A stretch of 64,000 bases of DNA from Stappia sp. (GCA_002722295.1 PBLF01000020.1:124388-188387); one strand, 5' to 3'; positions 42,035 through 50,845 are shown, numbered from the stretch's first letter. Notes: generated from the sequence alone by a model not told the origin. Program-made: numbers and translations.

Positions 42035-43207
42035 TCATTCGCCAGCGGCGAGGGGCGACAGTGCATGCATCAGGTCGGCGATCAGGTCGTCGGCGCTTTC
42101 GATGCCGACCGACAGGCGTATCAAGCCCTCGGGAATGCCGCTTGCATCGCCCTCGATCGTGCGCCGGTGCTCGACCAGACTTTCGACGCCACCGAGCGAG
42201 GTGGCCCGTTTGATCAGCTTGAGCCGTCCCACGACACCAAGTGCGTCCTGTGCGCTGCCCTTGGTGATGAAGGACATGAGGTAGCCGTATCCGTCATGCA
42301 TCTGCCGGGTCGCCAGAGAATGCCCCGGATGGGTCGGCAGCCCGGGATACAGGACGGTCTCGACCATTGGGTGGGCCTGAAGCGCTTCGGCAATCGCCTG
42401 GGCATTCGAGCACATGCGTTCGATGCGGAGCGAGAGGGTCCGCAGGCCGCGCAGCAGAAGATAGGCTTCGAAGGCCGGCAGCACCGCTCCGGCGTCGTGG
42501 CGTTCCTCGCGGATGAACTTCCAGGCATCGCTGTCCGCGTCGCGGCAGGAGATGACTCCGGCCAGAACATCCGAATGACCGTTCAGGGCCTTGGTCGCGG
42601 AATGGAGAACGAGATCGGCACCAAGCTCCAGCGGGCGCATGAGAATCGGTGTTGCGGCGGTCGCGTCCACGGCGGTCACGGCCCCCGCATTGCCGGCGAC
42701 CTTGGCAATCGAGGCGATGTCCGCCATGCCGAGATAGGGATTTGACGGCACCTCGATCAGCACCAGCGCAGGGCCGCTTTCGCTGATCGTTTCGCAGAAA
42801 CGTTCCGTGTCGGTCGCGTCAGCCTCGATCAGGGCGATGCCTGCGTGCTGGCAGTGCTTGCGCAGCCACAAGGTGGTTCCCCAATAGATGCCCGACTGCA
42901 CGAGGATTGTTTGCTCGGGGCGGACCATGCGCACCGTCGCGGCAATGGCTGCCATGCCGGAGGCAAAGAGACGTGCCTCCGCGCCGCCCTCCAGATCCGC
43001 GATCAATGCCTCCGTCTGGCGGGTCAGGTCATTGTCGTCGCGTGAGTAGAGGTGCGAGGGGCTCGTGAGCCGATAGCTTTCGTCGCGTGCGAAGGTCGTT
43101 GCCGTCTGTATCGGCGGGACCACGGCTCCGGTCTGCGGATCGATGCCACCGCCACCGTGGGCAAGGCGGGAGGCGGGCGAAATCTTCGCGTTGCGAGGGG
43201 CTTGCAT
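42035..43207 (-). CDS. Trans-sulfuration family PLP enzyme (cystathionine gamma-synthase/lyase type)
   Basis: A 390-residue Cys/Met metabolism PLP enzyme. Motifs: VVPPIQTATTFARDESYRLT, LYSRDDNDLTRQTEALIADL, EVPSNPYLGMADI, Schiff-base Lys in LHSATKALNGHSDVLAGVIS, and SLGGVESLVEHRRTIEGDAS. Related enzymes act as cystathionine gamma-synthase, beta-lyase or methionine gamma-lyase; which one is unclear. ATG 43207 is chosen since the upstream residues are not family-like. It lies 140 bases downstream of the ABC permeases on the same strand, so it may process the imported amino acid. Confidence 0.87.
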   Translation of the reverse strand: MQAPRNAKISPASRLAHGGGGIDPQTGAVVPPIQTATTFARDESYRLTSPSHLYSRDDNDLTRQTEALIADLEGGAEARLFASGMAAIAATVRMVRPEQTILVQSGIYWGTTLWLRKHCQHAGIALIEADATDTERFCETISESGPALVLIEVPSNPYLGMADIASIAKVAGNAGAVTAVDATAATPILMRPLELGADLVLHSATKALNGHSDVLAGVISCRDADSDAWKFIREERHDAGAVLPAFEAYLLLRGLRTLSLRIERMCSNAQAIAEALQAHPMVETVLYPGLPTHPGHSLATRQMHDGYGYLMSFITKGSAQDALGVVGRLKLIKRATSLGGVESLVEHRRTIEGDASGIPEGLIRLSVGIESADDLIADLMHALSPLAAGE

Positions 43208-43347
43208 TTTATCGGTCCGGTGAAGACCGCACGGCGTGCGGCAGGTTGGCCCCGCAGGCACGCGCGTCGGTCAAGGTGGGTTTCACTGCCCAGATAAAGC
43301 ATGTTTGACCGACGCGCGAAACAGGCCGGTGCTGTCGGGGGCCTTCA

Positions 43348-44187
43348 TCAGCGACGCACAAGGTGCCTGGTCAGGCGCTTTTCCAACTGGTCCCAGATCC
43401 GGCGCAGGGTCTCCACGATCAACAGGTAGAGGACGGCTGCCCAGATATAGGCCTGGAAGTCGTAGGTGCGCGAGAAGGACCGCCCCGTCACGCCCATGAT
43501 GTCGTAGATCGTGATGATCGAGGCAATGGCGGAGCCCTTGATCATCAGGATCAGCTCGTTGCCGTAGGGCCTCAGCGCCACGATCATGGCCTGGGGCAGG
43601 ATGATCTTGCGCAGGGTGACAAGGCGTCCGAGCCCCAGCGCCTTTGCCGCCTCCCACTGACCGCGGTCTATGTTGCGGATGGCGCCGCGCAGGATTTCCG
43701 CCTGATAAGCGGAGGTGTTCAGGGAAAAGGCGAAGATCGCGCAGTACCAGGCATCGCGAAAGAACCACCACAGTCCGGCATCCTTCAGGAGCGGCTGGAA
43801 GCTGCCGGAACCGTAGTAGATCAGGAAGGTCTGGGCGATGAGTGGTGTGCCGCGAAAGAAATAGACGTAGGCGAAGGCCGGCACGGCGAGAAGAGCGTTG
43901 CGCGAGGCCCGGGCCAGGGCTACGGGAATCGAGATCACCGCTCCGATCACCATGGAGGCGCCGACAAGTGTCAGTGTCGTAAGGACACCGTCCTCATAGC
44001 GCTGCCAGTAGTTGGCCAGAAAGTCTCCGCCGATACGGCCGCCCAGATAGGTCAGCAGCCAGATGCCGGCGACGATCCAGAGCGCCATCAGAACATTGCC
44101 GGTGATCCGCGTGGCCGACCAGCGCCGCGCGGGTGCCGGAGGTGGCGGGGCAGGGGGCAGAGACGCCTTCTGGACATAGGCGGTCAT
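43348..44187 (-). CDS. Polar amino-acid ABC transporter permease (HisM/ArtM-like)
   Basis: A 279-residue inner-membrane permease. After a Pro-rich N-terminal tail (SLPPAPPPPAPARR), TM helices surround the HisMQ-type sequences GVLTTLTLVGASMVIGAVIS and VYFFRGTPLIAQTFLIYYG, and the EAA loop is QWEAAKALGLGRLVTLRKII. It overlaps the partner permease by ATGA. It should form a heterodimer with that permease, but no ATP-binding subunit is encoded nearby. Confidence 0.92.
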   Translation of the reverse strand: MTAYVQKASLPPAPPPPAPARRWSATRITGNVLMALWIVAGIWLLTYLGGRIGGDFLANYWQRYEDGVLTTLTLVGASMVIGAVISIPVALARASRNALLAVPAFAYVYFFRGTPLIAQTFLIYYGSGSFQPLLKDAGLWWFFRDAWYCAIFAFSLNTSAYQAEILRGAIRNIDRGQWEAAKALGLGRLVTLRKIILPQAMIVALRPYGNELILMIKGSAIASIITIYDIMGVTGRSFSRTYDFQAYIWAAVLYLLIVETLRRIWDQLEKRLTRHLVRR

Positions 44188-44897
44188 CGGCGGACCTCCC
44201 CGCGTCCGCTCCAGCGTTCGATCCGCGAGAGGCCGACGGAGGAGACAATCGCGAGCGCGAGGTAGATGAGGCACGCGAGCCCGTAAAAGAGGAAAGGCTC
44301 CTTTTCGACGCGCGCGGCAACACCCGTCCAGCGCAGGAGATCGTTGAGGCCGACGATGGAGACCAGTGCCGTATCCTTGAGCAGGATCAGCCAGAGATTG
44401 CCGAGCGCGGGAAGGGCAAGGCGGATGAGTTGCGGCAGGATGATGAGGCGCATCGTCTGCGAGCGGTTCAGGCCGAGAGCGAATCCGCCCTCATACTGAC
44501 CCTGCCGAATGCCGCGAAATGCCGAGAGAAACGCTTCCGAGGCGTAGGAGGAAAACACCACCGCGAGTGCCACCATCCCCGCGACGAAGGAGTTCACGTC
44601 GAGACTGGCTTCCGGGTTGAAGATCCTGACCATCTGGTTCAGCAGGATCGGGACGCCGTAGTAGACGAGGAACAGTGTCAGAAGCTCGGGAAGACCGCGA
44701 AAGATCGTGGTGTAGATGTCTGCGGCGGCCCTGAGGGAGCGTTCCGGGGATTGCTTCGCAAGTGCAATCAGGAACCCGAGCAAAAGACCAAGCGGCAGCG
44801 TGGCCACCGCGAGGCTGATCGTGACGAACACGCCATACGCGATTTCGTCGCCCCAGCCGTTCGGGCCGAAGGACAGGAGTGTGAGTGCTTCGTTCAT
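44184..44897 (-). CDS. Polar amino-acid ABC transporter permease (HisQ-like)
   Basis: A 237-residue permease: GVFVTISLAVATLPLGLLLG, YTTIFRGLPELLTLFLVYYG, EAA loop EGGFALGLNRSQTMRLIILP, and LKDTALVSIVGLNDLLRWTG. It overlaps the second permease gene by four bases. It sits 183 bases downstream of the binding-protein gene; that gap (44898-45080) shows no gene. Confidence 0.92.
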   Translation of the reverse strand: MNEALTLLSFGPNGWGDEIAYGVFVTISLAVATLPLGLLLGFLIALAKQSPERSLRAAADIYTTIFRGLPELLTLFLVYYGVPILLNQMVRIFNPEASLDVNSFVAGMVALAVVFSSYASEAFLSAFRGIRQGQYEGGFALGLNRSQTMRLIILPQLIRLALPALGNLWLILLKDTALVSIVGLNDLLRWTGVAARVEKEPFLFYGLACLIYLALAIVSSVGLSRIERWSGRGEVRR

Positions 44898-45080
44898 CGG
44901 GCCGGGTCGGTTGGCCGGACCGGTTCCGGACCATGGAGGTCCGGAACCGGTCGCTCAGCGGTGCGGACGGCTTGGAAACGGCGAATGCTGGAAATGCGGT
45001 CGGGCGGCGTACATCACGTCATCCGGGGACCGGGAATGGTCCTCGATGAACGTCCTGCCGTCCCGACCGCGCTTCCGCTA

Positions 45081-45857
45081 TCAGTCGCCGTAAACGTCGA
45101 AGTCGAAGTACTTTTTCTGAACCTCGGCATACTTGCCGTTCTCGCGGATCGCCTTGATGGCGTCGTTGAACATGGCCTTCAGGTCGTCCTCGCCCTTGCG
45201 AATGGCGATGCCCACACCCTCACCATTGATGACGGGATCCGGTGTGAGCGTTCCCAGCAGCTTGCAGCAGGCGCCGTCGTCCGTTCCCAGCCACTCCGAC
45301 AGCACCACGACATCATCGATGACCGCATCGAGGCGGCCCGAGGAAATGTCGAGCTTGTACTCGTCCGGTGTCGGATAGAGCTTCAGCTCCGCGTCGGGAA
45401 GCTTGGCCTCTGCATAGTTGGAATGGGTCGTCGAAGACTGGGCGCCCAGCAGCTTGCCGTCGAGAGCGGCAGCGGTCGCCTCGGTGATGTCGCTGTCCTT
45501 CGGGACGGCGATCGCCGGAGGCGTATTGTAGTACTTGTTGGTGAAATCGACTTCCTTCTTGCGCTCCTCGGTGATCGACATGGAAGCGATGATGGCGTCG
45601 AACTTGCCGGCGTTCAGGGCCTGGATGATGCCGTTCCAGTCCTGCGTGACGAACTCGCATTCAACCTTCATCTGCTCGCAAAGCGCCTTGGCGATATCCA
45701 CGTCGAAGCCGGTCAGCGTGCCGTCGGAAGTCAGATAGTTGAACGGGGGATAGGCTCCCTCCGTCCCGATACGCACCTTGGTCCAGTCCTTGGCCTGCGC
45801 ACCGCTCACGGCACCGAAAATCATGGCCGCGACTGCTGCAATCTTCATGAGACGCAT
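45081..45857 (-). CDS. Polar amino-acid ABC transporter periplasmic binding protein
   Basis: A 258-residue binding protein. The signal peptide is IAAVAAMIFGAVSGAQA. The family-3 solute-binding fold has VRIGTEGAYPPFNYLTSDGT, LTGFDVDIAKALCEQMKVEC, AGKFDAIIASMSITEERKK and SSGRLDAVIDDVVVLSEWL. It resembles HisJ/LAO/octopine-type proteins that bind basic amino acids or opines; the ligand is not determined. It begins the minus-strand cluster binding protein-permease-permease-PLP enzyme. Positions 45858-46032 hold its promoter region only. Confidence 0.92.
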   Translation of the reverse strand: MRLMKIAAVAAMIFGAVSGAQAKDWTKVRIGTEGAYPPFNYLTSDGTLTGFDVDIAKALCEQMKVECEFVTQDWNGIIQALNAGKFDAIIASMSITEERKKEVDFTNKYYNTPPAIAVPKDSDITEATAAALDGKLLGAQSSTTHSNYAEAKLPDAELKLYPTPDEYKLDISSGRLDAVIDDVVVLSEWLGTDDGACCKLLGTLTPDPVINGEGVGIAIRKGEDDLKAMFNDAIKAIRENGKYAEVQKKYFDFDVYGD

Positions 45858-46032
45858 GTGTTGTTCCCCTGTGGTCCCTCGATTTTTCGTGGAACGGCTT
45901 CGCGTTCCTTCGAGCTTTCATATTCCCACCATCCCCGAAGGAAGTTCAATAGCCTTACGTTGGGGAGCGTGTTCATTTTTTCAGGGGATGAAAGTTTCTC
46001 CGTTCAATCCGGGAACCGGGCCTCTCCTGAAC

Positions 46033-47319
46033 TCAGCGCGGGGCGAGGCCGAACTCGGAAAAGGGGATGAAGTCCACGAGCGAGCCGCGGGCAACTTCCG
46101 TCGCGACCTCGGGGATTTCGATGAGGCCGTCCGCTGCGCGCAATCCCGAGATAAGCCCGGAGCCGTCACGTTCGAACTTCTCCACCACCGTGTTGCCACG
46201 GTCGTCGCTCGCCAGTCGGCCGCGATAGAACTCGCGCCGATCCGGCTTCTTCCGATCGACCTGAAAGGCTGCGGGAACCTGGAAGCGCCGTGGCGTGGTG
46301 AAGCCCGCGCCCCCGAGTGCCGAGATCACCGGGCGTGCATAAAGCAGGAAGCAGATCATCGCGGCGACGGGGTTTCCCGGCAGGCCCAGAACGACGCAAT
46401 CGCCAATCTGTCCGAAGCTCATGGGCCGGCCCGGCTTGATTGCCAGTTGCCACATGTGGCGCTTGCCGAGGCGGTCGAGTGTCTCGACAAGGTGATCTTC
46501 CTCGCCACGCGAGGCCCCGCCCGTCGTCAGGATCACGTCATGCGAACTTGCGGCCCCGGAGAGCGCGTCAGCCAGACTGTCCGCGCGGTCCTCGAGCACA
46601 CCGAGATCGGTCGTCTCCGCGCCAGCCGTGCCGGCAAGGGCCCGGAGCAGAAAATGGTTGGAATCGTAGACGCCTCCGCCGGGCAGCGTCTCCCCGGGAC
46701 GACGTATCTCGTCGCCGGTCGAAACAAGTGCAATTCGGGGCCGGCGGAAGACTGTTGCTTCCGGTGCGCCGGTGGAGGCGATGGCGGCAAGGTCCTGGGG
46801 GCGCAGCCGTGTGCCGGGCGAAAGGAGTTCGGTTCCCGCCGCGATGTCCTCACCGGCACGTCGCCTGTTTGCTCCGGCTTTCAGTCCGCCGGGGATTTCA
46901 ACGCTCTGTCCCCCATCCAGGTCGTGAACGCGGCAGTCCTCTTGCATTGCGACACTGTCCGCGCCCTGCGGCATGACGGCTCCGGTGAAGATGCGTGCCG
47001 CCGTGCCCGATACAAGGGCGGAGGTGGCCGGATGTCCGGCGGGGATCCTGGTGCTTACCGGGAGAGTGCCGCCGCCTGCAGGCAGGTCGGCATGCCGGAA
47101 GGCATACCCGTCGACGGCGGCGTTGTCGGTCAGGGGGACATCGCGGGGAGCGGACACCGTCTCCGCGAGAACACGACCGTTCGCTTCGGCAAGCGCGATC
47201 CTCTCGTGGCCGACAACGCAGGTGACACGCTGCTTGAGGATGGACAGCGCCTCGGCGTGTGTCAGCCGGTCGCGGTCATGCAGAAAGCAGTCGTCGAGAA
47301 GGCGCCGTTCACCTGTCAC
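46033..47319 (-). CDS. moeA: Molybdopterin molybdenumtransferase MoeA
   Basis: A 428-residue enzyme that inserts molybdate into adenylylated molybdopterin. Conserved parts are VPLTDNAAVDGYAFRHADLP, RIFTGAVMPQGADSVAMQED, ILTTGGASRGEEDHLVE, LAIKPGRPMSFGQ and VLGLPGNPVAAMICF. The start is GTG 47319; it overlaps the mobB stop by 11 bases. It is last in the coupled fdhD-mobA-mobB-moeA set that serves the formate dehydrogenase encoded 5 kb away. Confidence 0.94.
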   Translation of the reverse strand: MTGERRLLDDCFLHDRDRLTHAEALSILKQRVTCVVGHERIALAEANGRVLAETVSAPRDVPLTDNAAVDGYAFRHADLPAGGGTLPVSTRIPAGHPATSALVSGTAARIFTGAVMPQGADSVAMQEDCRVHDLDGGQSVEIPGGLKAGANRRRAGEDIAAGTELLSPGTRLRPQDLAAIASTGAPEATVFRRPRIALVSTGDEIRRPGETLPGGGVYDSNHFLLRALAGTAGAETTDLGVLEDRADSLADALSGAASSHDVILTTGGASRGEEDHLVETLDRLGKRHMWQLAIKPGRPMSFGQIGDCVVLGLPGNPVAAMICFLLYARPVISALGGAGFTTPRRFQVPAAFQVDRKKPDRREFYRGRLASDDRGNTVVEKFERDGSGLISGLRAADGLIEIPEVATEVARGSLVDFIPFSEFGLAPR

Positions 47320-47851
47320 CCGCGTCGTCTCCCTTGTCGTTCAATGCGCAAAGGTCCGTGATGAAGTCCGCGATCCCGGCGACGTCGTCGATATCGAAAA
47401 CCGGCAAGGCGGTCGCTTCGACAGCGTGATCGGCTGCGATTGCGCGCACGTTCGGTACGCTGCCCTCAAGCGCGCCGTCGCGCGCCGACGCCTTTCGCCG
47501 CACTTCGATCTTGGGATGACCGGACTTCTTGTAGCCTTCCACGAGAACAACGTCGCAGGGGGCAAGCCGGTCGAGCACCTCCTCGAGCGTCGGCTCAGGG
47601 TCTTCGCCGAGTTCGCGCATCAGGGCGATACGCTTCGAACTCACCAGAGCGACCTCGCGGGCGCCGGCCAGGCGGTGGCGATGGCTGTCGGTTCCCGGCG
47701 TGTCCACGTCCACGTTGTGATGGGCTTTCTTCACCGTCGCGACCCTATGGCCGCGCCGCGTCAATTCGGCGACGAGGCGCTCCACAAGGGTGGTCTTGCC
47801 CGAGTTCTTCCAGCCGGAAACACCGACAACGGGAGCGTGCTTTTCGCTCAT
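47309..47851 (-). CDS. mobB: Molybdopterin-guanine dinucleotide biosynthesis protein MobB
   Basis: A 180-residue GTP-binding adaptor for MobA. It starts MSEKHAPVVGVSGWKNSGKT (Walker A GWKNSGKTT), then KKAHHNVDVDTPGTDSHRHR and VVLVEGYKKSGHPKIEVRR. Its ATG overlaps the mobA stop by ATGA, and its 3' end overlaps moeA by 11 bases. Its role is to help attach GMP to molybdopterin. Confidence 0.93.
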   Translation of the reverse strand: MSEKHAPVVGVSGWKNSGKTTLVERLVAELTRRGHRVATVKKAHHNVDVDTPGTDSHRHRLAGAREVALVSSKRIALMRELGEDPEPTLEEVLDRLAPCDVVLVEGYKKSGHPKIEVRRKASARDGALEGSVPNVRAIAADHAVEATALPVFDIDDVAGIADFITDLCALNDKGDDAGDR

Positions 47852-48474
47852 GAGGAGCCTTTCCGCACGAAAGCCTCGGCCTGCGCCAGGTCTTCCGGCG
47901 TGTTGATGTTGAAAAACGGGTCGTGGCCGTCTTCCTCGAACTCGGCGCGGGCATTGGGATGCATGTCCACGAAGGCCAGGACCTTCCCGGTCGTTCCCTC
48001 CCGGAGGAAGGCGTCGAGCGCATCCGTGTGTGCAAGCGGCCAGTATCCGAAGACGGGGTGGTTGTGTCCGCCACAGCGGGCCAGAACGATCCGGTCGCGA
48101 TCGCCGGCCCTGGCATCCAGAAGGCGTTCCGTCAGGTTGGTCGGGAAGAAGGGCGTGTCTCCGGCAACCGAGATGATGCCCTCGATGCGAGGCTGATGCT
48201 CTTGCGCCCATCGCAGGCCCGCCAGCACACCCGCCAGGGGACCGGCGAAGCCTCCAACAGGATCCGCCGCGACGGGAAGGCCGAAGTCCGAAAACCGTGC
48301 CGGGTCGCCATTGGCGTTCAGCATCATCGTGTCCACCTGCGGCCGCAAGCGGTCAACGACGTGGCTCAGGATCGGTCGGCCATCAAGCACAAGCATCGGC
48401 TTGTCGCCGCCACCCATGCGCCGCGCGAGCCCTCCCGCGAGGATGCAGCCGATTGTGGTATCGGAAGCGGTCAT
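47848..48474 (-). CDS. mobA: Molybdenum cofactor guanylyltransferase MobA
   Basis: A 208-residue nucleotidyltransferase. The GTP-binding motif is ILAGGLARRMGGGDKPMLVL, then GFAGPLAGVLAGLRWA and SVAGDTPFFPTNL, and it ends NINTPEDLAQAEAF. It makes the bis-MGD form needed by formate dehydrogenase. ATG 48474 overlaps the fdhD stop by four bases. Length is normal. Confidence 0.94.
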   Translation of the reverse strand: MTASDTTIGCILAGGLARRMGGGDKPMLVLDGRPILSHVVDRLRPQVDTMMLNANGDPARFSDFGLPVAADPVGGFAGPLAGVLAGLRWAQEHQPRIEGIISVAGDTPFFPTNLTERLLDARAGDRDRIVLARCGGHNHPVFGYWPLAHTDALDAFLREGTTGKVLAFVDMHPNARAEFEEDGHDPFFNINTPEDLAQAEAFVRKGSS

Positions 48475-49403
48475 GACATCTCCTTGCCCGAGGTCGCACC
48501 CTTTCGCCGGCTGCGAGCAGGTTCGGCCTCCGCCTGGGACGGGTCCGCATCGTGAATCACGCGCTGGGGAGCTGACAGGACTATAAACCGTTGGCCGCGA
48601 GCGCGTCCGATGAGCGTCAGGCCGACACGGCGGGCAAGCTCCACGCCCCATGCGGTGAAACCCGAGCGCGACACGAGAATGGGAATACCCATCATTGCCG
48701 TCTTGATGACCATCTCGGATGTCAGGCGACCGGTGGTATAGAAGACCTTGTCCTGCGGCGCGATGTTCTCGAGCCACATCCAGCCGGCGATCTTGTCCAC
48801 CGCATTGTGCCGGCCGACATCCTCCATGTAGGCGACCGCCCGATCCTCCTGGCACAGGACGCAGCCGTGAATGGCGCCGGCTGCAAGATAAAGCGAGGGC
48901 GCGGTGTTGATCGTGCGGGTGAGCTTGTACAGGGCCGATGTGCGAAGCCGCGCGTCCGGATCCAGGCGGATGTCGTCGAAGCGCTCCATCATGTCACCGA
49001 AGACCGTTCCCTGGGCGCATCCCGAGGTGCGCACCTTCTTCTTCAGCTTATCCTCATAGTCGGTTTCGCGCTCGGTGCGCACGACCACGACCTCAAGATC
49101 ATCGTCGTAGTCGATGCCGGTGATGCGATCATCCCCGCGCAGCATGTTCTGGTTCAGTAGATAGCCTACGGCCAGGAGGTCCGGCCGGTCGCCGATCGTC
49201 ATCATCGTGACGATCTCCTGCGAGTTCAGGTAGAGCGTCAGAGCGCGCTCCGTGACCACGTTGATTTCCACCTCCGCGCCGGTCTGGTCGAAACCCGAGA
49301 CGGGGACGGACAGGCGCGAATCCTCGGGATCCGGGTGGATCAGGAACTCCGGTAGAGCTCGAAGAGCGTGCTTGCTGCTGTCTGTTGTGCTGTCCCGCCG
49401 CAC
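48471..49403 (-). CDS. fdhD: Formate dehydrogenase accessory sulfurtransferase FdhD
   Basis: A 310-residue protein that transfers sulfur to the Mo-bisMGD cofactor of formate dehydrogenase. Conserved segments are TMMTIGDRPDLLAVGYLLNQ, the catalytic Cys in RTSGCAQGTVFG, and MEDVGRHNAVDKIAGWM. The E. coli CxxC is C-A-Q-G here, so only the first, essential Cys is kept. The start is GTG 49403 with GGAGGGG upstream. It heads the translationally coupled mobA-mobB-moeA genes. Confidence 0.93.
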   Translation of the reverse strand: MRRDSTTDSSKHALRALPEFLIHPDPEDSRLSVPVSGFDQTGAEVEINVVTERALTLYLNSQEIVTMMTIGDRPDLLAVGYLLNQNMLRGDDRITGIDYDDDLEVVVVRTERETDYEDKLKKKVRTSGCAQGTVFGDMMERFDDIRLDPDARLRTSALYKLTRTINTAPSLYLAAGAIHGCVLCQEDRAVAYMEDVGRHNAVDKIAGWMWLENIAPQDKVFYTTGRLTSEMVIKTAMMGIPILVSRSGFTAWGVELARRVGLTLIGRARGQRFIVLSAPQRVIHDADPSQAEAEPARSRRKGATSGKEMS

Positions 49404-49516
49404 TGAATCCCCTCCGCCGGGATGTACCCCGCGCGCTGCTTCGTGAAGCCGACAAACTAGGGAGCATTCACAGGGTCTGGCAAGGGTGCCGGAGGGGCGG
49501 GGACCGTGTCGAGAGA

Positions 49517-49975
49517 TCAGGCGCTGAGGCGTCGGGAAACTTCGTGCGATCGGGACAGGCGGGCGGATGCAAAGACGGAAACCGAGATGAGGTCATCGTG
49601 CGAGACCAGCTCCGGAGCCTGCATGATCGGCATGGCGAGGCTGGCAAGAACCCCGTCGTGAGCATCCAGCGTGTCGCAGAAGAACAGTGGAGCGTTCGGC
49701 AACAGTGTCACGACATCGGTGCGGCGGTCTATCACGGTCAGGTCATGATGGCGGCGGTCAGCCTCGATTCGGGAAAAGGTTGCCTCGAGGGCGTCGGCGG
49801 GGCCTTCGAGAACCTGGAAGAAGGTGGTGCCATTCATGATCAGCGCGCCGCGCAGCCCCGTCCGGGCATTGTTGGCGCGCGCCGTGGCAACGATCCGCTC
49901 GAGCTCCTCCTCGAGCGATAGCGTCATTTCGGTGAAGGTCAGCGCACTGCGGTAGCAAAGCCGCGAGATCGACAT
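49517..49975 (-). CDS. BLUF-domain (blue-light sensing, FAD) protein, photochemical residues intact
   Basis: A 152-residue stand-alone BLUF protein. Aligned with PixD-type proteins it has Tyr8 (RLCYRSA), Asn36 (ANNARTGLRGAL) and Gln54 (FFQVLEG), the triad for flavin photochemistry, plus the conserved IEADRRHHDL. The later Trp/Met position reads LPNAPLF, so both semi-conserved residues are replaced. About 50 C-terminal residues could form the two helices used for oligomerisation. ATG 49975 is used; 49990 and 50002 are alternatives. It lies between a degenerate paralogue upstream and fdhD downstream, all on the same strand. Confidence 0.8.
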   Translation of the reverse strand: MSISRLCYRSALTFTEMTLSLEEELERIVATARANNARTGLRGALIMNGTTFFQVLEGPADALEATFSRIEADRRHHDLTVIDRRTDVVTLLPNAPLFFCDTLDAHDGVLASLAMPIMQAPELVSHDDLISVSVFASARLSRSHEVSRRLSA

Positions 49976-50149
49976 TTTCGTTGGTCCCATCGAGATCATC
50001 ATGGGACAGCACGATAGTCGGCACCCGTTGGGGTTCTGTAATTCAGTGCGGGAATTCTGAAATCAATTCATTAACTTGGCGGCAAGCACGATCCAAGGGA
50101 GCGGTTGCGGAGACGAGAAGGCGGCCGAAGCCGCCCCCGAATCCTTAGC

Positions 50150-50602
50150 CTACACCAGCATGGCGCGCTGGGTCTGGCGAGCGGGCGCCAGGCGTTCCGT
50201 CAGCGGCGCGATGATCCTTGCGGCTACCGCAATGTCGGGAGATGAGGCCAGGCTTGCGGTGTCGATGGGCGTTCCATCCGCCGTGCCACTCCGGCGCAGG
50301 TCGGCGAAATAGAGCCAGCAGCGGGAAAACACGCGTTCGTTGGTCTCGCCTTGTGCAATCTCCGTGATGTCCGACAGCCGGGAGTCGCGCCCGACGCAGT
50401 CGCGCGTGTCCGCGAGGCCGCGCGAGTTGCCCTCCAGCCAGCACACGATGCTGTCGGAGGAGAGAAGCAACGCACCCGTCACACCGTTCAGGCGGTTGAG
50501 TTTGCGGGCGCGGTCGAGGGTTGCCTCGAGTTCGGCTTCAACGGAGCCCGAGACTGCGGACCAGTCGATGCGGGCGGAAAAGCACAGTGCGGAGAGGGGC
50601 AT
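50150..50602 (-). CDS. Degenerate BLUF-like protein (Tyr to Phe, Gln to Cys)
   Basis: A 150-residue paralogue of the neighbouring BLUF protein, aligning without gaps over the first 58 residues: LCFSAR has Phe at position 8, NRLNGVTGALL keeps Asn36, and IVCWLEG has Cys at 54. The Tyr and Gln needed for the BLUF light reaction are thus both gone, although the fold signature (ALL...WLEG, VGRDSRLSDI) remains. It may bind flavin without photochemistry or act as a partner of the intact copy. ATG 50602 follows GAAAGA weakly. A small GGCGGC/GCCGCC hairpin lies after its stop (50120-50135). Confidence 0.72.
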   Translation of the reverse strand: MPLSALCFSARIDWSAVSGSVEAELEATLDRARKLNRLNGVTGALLLSSDSIVCWLEGNSRGLADTRDCVGRDSRLSDITEIAQGETNERVFSRCWLYFADLRRSGTADGTPIDTASLASSPDIAVAARIIAPLTERLAPARQTQRAMLV

Positions 50603-50845
50603 CTTTCTTGTCCTGACGTGGAGCATTCTCTCAAGCCCCGATTGTGCGCACGACAACCTGTGGGAACGGTTAAGCGAGGGCTGCCGCAAGGACTAAAATG
50701 CGATCTTTCGCATCACGATTTTCGACAGGCTGAAACAGATTTCACGAAACGCGGCATGTGGAAGCAGGAGGCGTCGTGGCGCGATCCGTCATTGACGGAA
50801 GGCACTTTCCCCTTACGTTGCGCATCAAGAACGAACGAGGAAAAC

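Noticed and set aside
44133..46070. 645-codon plus-strand open frame opposite the ABC transporter genes
   Set aside because: It runs antisense through three genes with clear family matches and shows no domain of its own.
45778..47361. 527-codon plus-strand open frame opposite moeA
   Set aside because: Antisense shadow of moeA; no domain and no ribosome binding site at a plausible start.
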